DNA from: Bacillota bacterium | GTDB lineage: Bacteria > Bacillota > Clostridia > Christensenellales > CAG-138 | Assembly: GCA_023458355.1 (NCBI GenBank) | Contig: JAEWZS010000214.1 | Location: forward strand, 1 to 7,036 | DNA length: 7,036 bases | Direction: 5' to 3' | In this document: in pieces, positions 5,921 through 7,036 of the stretch | How the letters are laid out: each line of letters opens with the position of its first letter | Numbering within the stretch: position 1 is the stretch's first letter | The notes under the pieces: model-generated | What the model was told of the DNA's origin: nothing | What the model saw: only the letters and a program-made list of their open reading frames with translations | Database searches by the model: none | Made by a program: the position numbers and the translations under genes

Positions 5921-6624
5921 AAAAACTTGCGCAAATGTACGAGGGCAAAGCGAAGAAGGTGTTTTTAACAGACGATCCTACGGTTGTGATTGTCGACTAT
6001 AAAGACGACGCGACTGCCTTTAACGGGCTTAAGAAGGGTACCATCCACGGCAAGGGGGTTGTAAACAACAAGGTTTCCAACCATTTCTTCCGTCTGCTTG
6101 AAAAAAGCGGCATCCCAACCCACTTTATAGAACAGCTTTCCGACCGCGAAACCGCCGTGAAGCGCGTGGAGATACTCCCCGTGGAGGTCATCGTCAGAAA
6201 CCGTGCCGCAGGCAGTTTTTCAAAGCGCATGGGCGTCCCCGAAGGAACGGAGCTTAACTGCACCATCTTAGAATACAGCTACAAAAACGATGCACTCGGC
6301 GATCCATTTATCAACTCTTACTACATCCGCGCACTCGGTCTTGCGACCGATGCGGAAATGGAAAATGTAAAGGAATATTCCTTCCGCGTGAACGAAATAT
6401 TGCGCAAATATCTATCGGACCTCGGTATCGAGCTTATCGACTTTAAACTTGAGTTCGGACGGTACAACGGTACAGTGGTGCTAGCTGACGAGATATCCCC
6501 CGACACCTGCCGCTTTTGGGACAAAGTTAGCGGCAAAAAACTTGATAAGGACAGGTTCCGCCAAGACCTCGGCGAGGTCGAAGAGGCTTACCGCGAAATC
6601 ATCCTTAGACTAATGGGGGAATAA
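5917..6624 (+). CDS. purC: Phosphoribosylaminoimidazole-succinocarboxamide synthase (SAICAR synthetase)
   Basis: PurC joins CAIR and aspartate using ATP to give SAICAR, the step right after PurE. The 235-aa size is the usual bacterial single-domain form. Motifs are YEGKAKKVF (8-16) at the nucleotide-binding start, DDATAFNGLKKG (30-41), LPVEVIVRNRAAGSFSKR (87-104), the signature IDFKLEFG (174-181) and LADEISPDTCRFWD (189-202). All look intact. ATG at 5917 overlaps the purE stop (ATGA), with AAAAGGAG 11 bases upstream inside purE. The gene order purE-purC-purF is common in Firmicutes pur operons. purF follows after one base. Confidence 0.97.
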   Translation: MKKLAQMYEGKAKKVFLTDDPTVVIVDYKDDATAFNGLKKGTIHGKGVVNNKVSNHFFRLLEKSGIPTHFIEQLSDRETAVKRVEILPVEVIVRNRAAGSFSKRMGVPEGTELNCTILEYSYKNDALGDPFINSYYIRALGLATDAEMENVKEYSFRVNEILRKYLSDLGIELIDFKLEFGRYNGTVVLADEISPDTCRFWDKVSGKKLDKDRFRQDLGEVEEAYREIILRLMGE

Positions 6625-6625
6625 T

Positions 6626-7036
6626 ATGCCGCTTAAAATCTATTTGCCGTATTCTTACGAGAGGTTGAAACCGGACGACGACTGTATGCGTGAGGAGTGC
6701 GGTATATTCGGCGTTTTTTCATCAGAACAGGGGCTTGATGCCGCTGAGGCGGCTTATTATGGGCTTTTTGCTTTGCAGCACCGCGGACAGGAAAGTGCCG
6801 GTATCGCCGTGGTGCGTGACGGGCGAATCGACTGCCACAAGGCGATGGGACTTGTACCGGGCGCATTTCGCGATGGGCTTGATAAGCTCAGCGGCGCTAG
6901 CTCGTCTATCGGCCATGTTCGTTACTCTACCATGGGTGACAGCCTCCTATTAAACGCTCAGCCGCTTGTGATCAGCTCTAAATCCGGTTCGATAGCACTG
7001 GCGCATAACGGAAACATCACAAATGCGTGCGAGCTT
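6626..7036 (+). CDS. purF: Amidophosphoribosyltransferase PurF (3' truncated by window end)
   Basis: PurF performs the first committed purine step: it hydrolyses glutamine and transfers ammonia to PRPP to form phosphoribosylamine. Only the first 137 residues are in view, with no stop before 7036; a full protein is about 460-500 aa, so the PRPP domain lies outside. The N-terminal Ntn-type glutaminase domain is clear: C25-GIFGVF with the predicted nucleophile, ALQHRGQESAGIAV (49-62), GHVRYSTMGD (96-105) and LAHNGNITNA (125-134). The 24 residues before C25 are a likely propeptide removed by self-cleavage, as in B. subtilis PurF, although longer than the 11 residues there. Start ATG at 6626 lies 1 base after the purC stop with GGGGGA 5 bases upstream; ATG at 6686 lacks a ribosome site. 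Confidence 0.96.
   Translation, partial: MPLKIYLPYSYERLKPDDDCMREECGIFGVFSSEQGLDAAEAAYYGLFALQHRGQESAGIAVVRDGRIDCHKAMGLVPGAFRDGLDKLSGASSSIGHVRYSTMGDSLLLNAQPLVISSKSGSIALAHNGNITNACEL

Noticed and set aside
6690..6953. Short + strand frame (87 codons) within purF
   Set aside because: It is in another frame from the clear PurF glutaminase domain, which reads open to the window end.
1..7036. CRISPR array, insertion sequence, tRNA or rRNA genes
   Set aside because: No regularly spaced repeats, transposase-like product, terminal inverted repeats or tRNA cloverleaf was seen; the window is almost fully occupied by the listed genes.

Overview
The window looks like a chromosomal segment of a Firmicutes/Clostridia-type bacterium. 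This is inferred from base composition near 50% GC, consensus AAGGAG-like ribosome sites, Clostridia-like PurE, PurC and PurF proteins, and a PurF that starts with a propeptide ahead of its catalytic cysteine. I cannot name a genus. All genes found are on the + strand.

Left block (1-4444) is one tightly packed operon that enters from outside the window. It holds the end of a MalF-type ABC permease, a complete MalG-type permease, and two tandem paralogous proteins of the UshA/5'-nucleotidase metallophosphatase family (488 and 487 aa). Gaps are 3, 4 and 22 bases. The two phosphatase-like proteins have no signal peptide. Both lack the same two histidines that normally hold metal ion 1, and both lack the arginine-bearing NxGGxR motif of the substrate-binding domain. 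They keep all metal-2 ligands and the catalytic His-Asp pair. This divergent pair, tied to a sugar-type importer, is the strongest candidate here for undescribed biology. A strong rho-independent terminator (4475-4517) closes the operon.

Middle (4445-4615) is a compact control region. It has the terminator, two overlapping candidate promoters, and two tandem copies of a palindrome AAGGTAnTACCT just upstream of a GntR/HutC-type regulator gene (4616-5371). The sites fit the general GntR operator pattern, so the regulator is probably autoregulated.

Right block (5423-7036) is the start of a purine biosynthesis operon: purE, purC (4-base overlap) and purF (cut by the window end). Only 51 bases separate the regulator from purE, and they hold a weak hairpin and no recognisable purine riboswitch. 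The regulator may therefore sit at the head of the pur operon and control it. A possible theme, which is inference only, is that uptake and dephosphorylation of a phosphorylated compound lies beside purine synthesis, with the GntR protein sensing a metabolite that links them.
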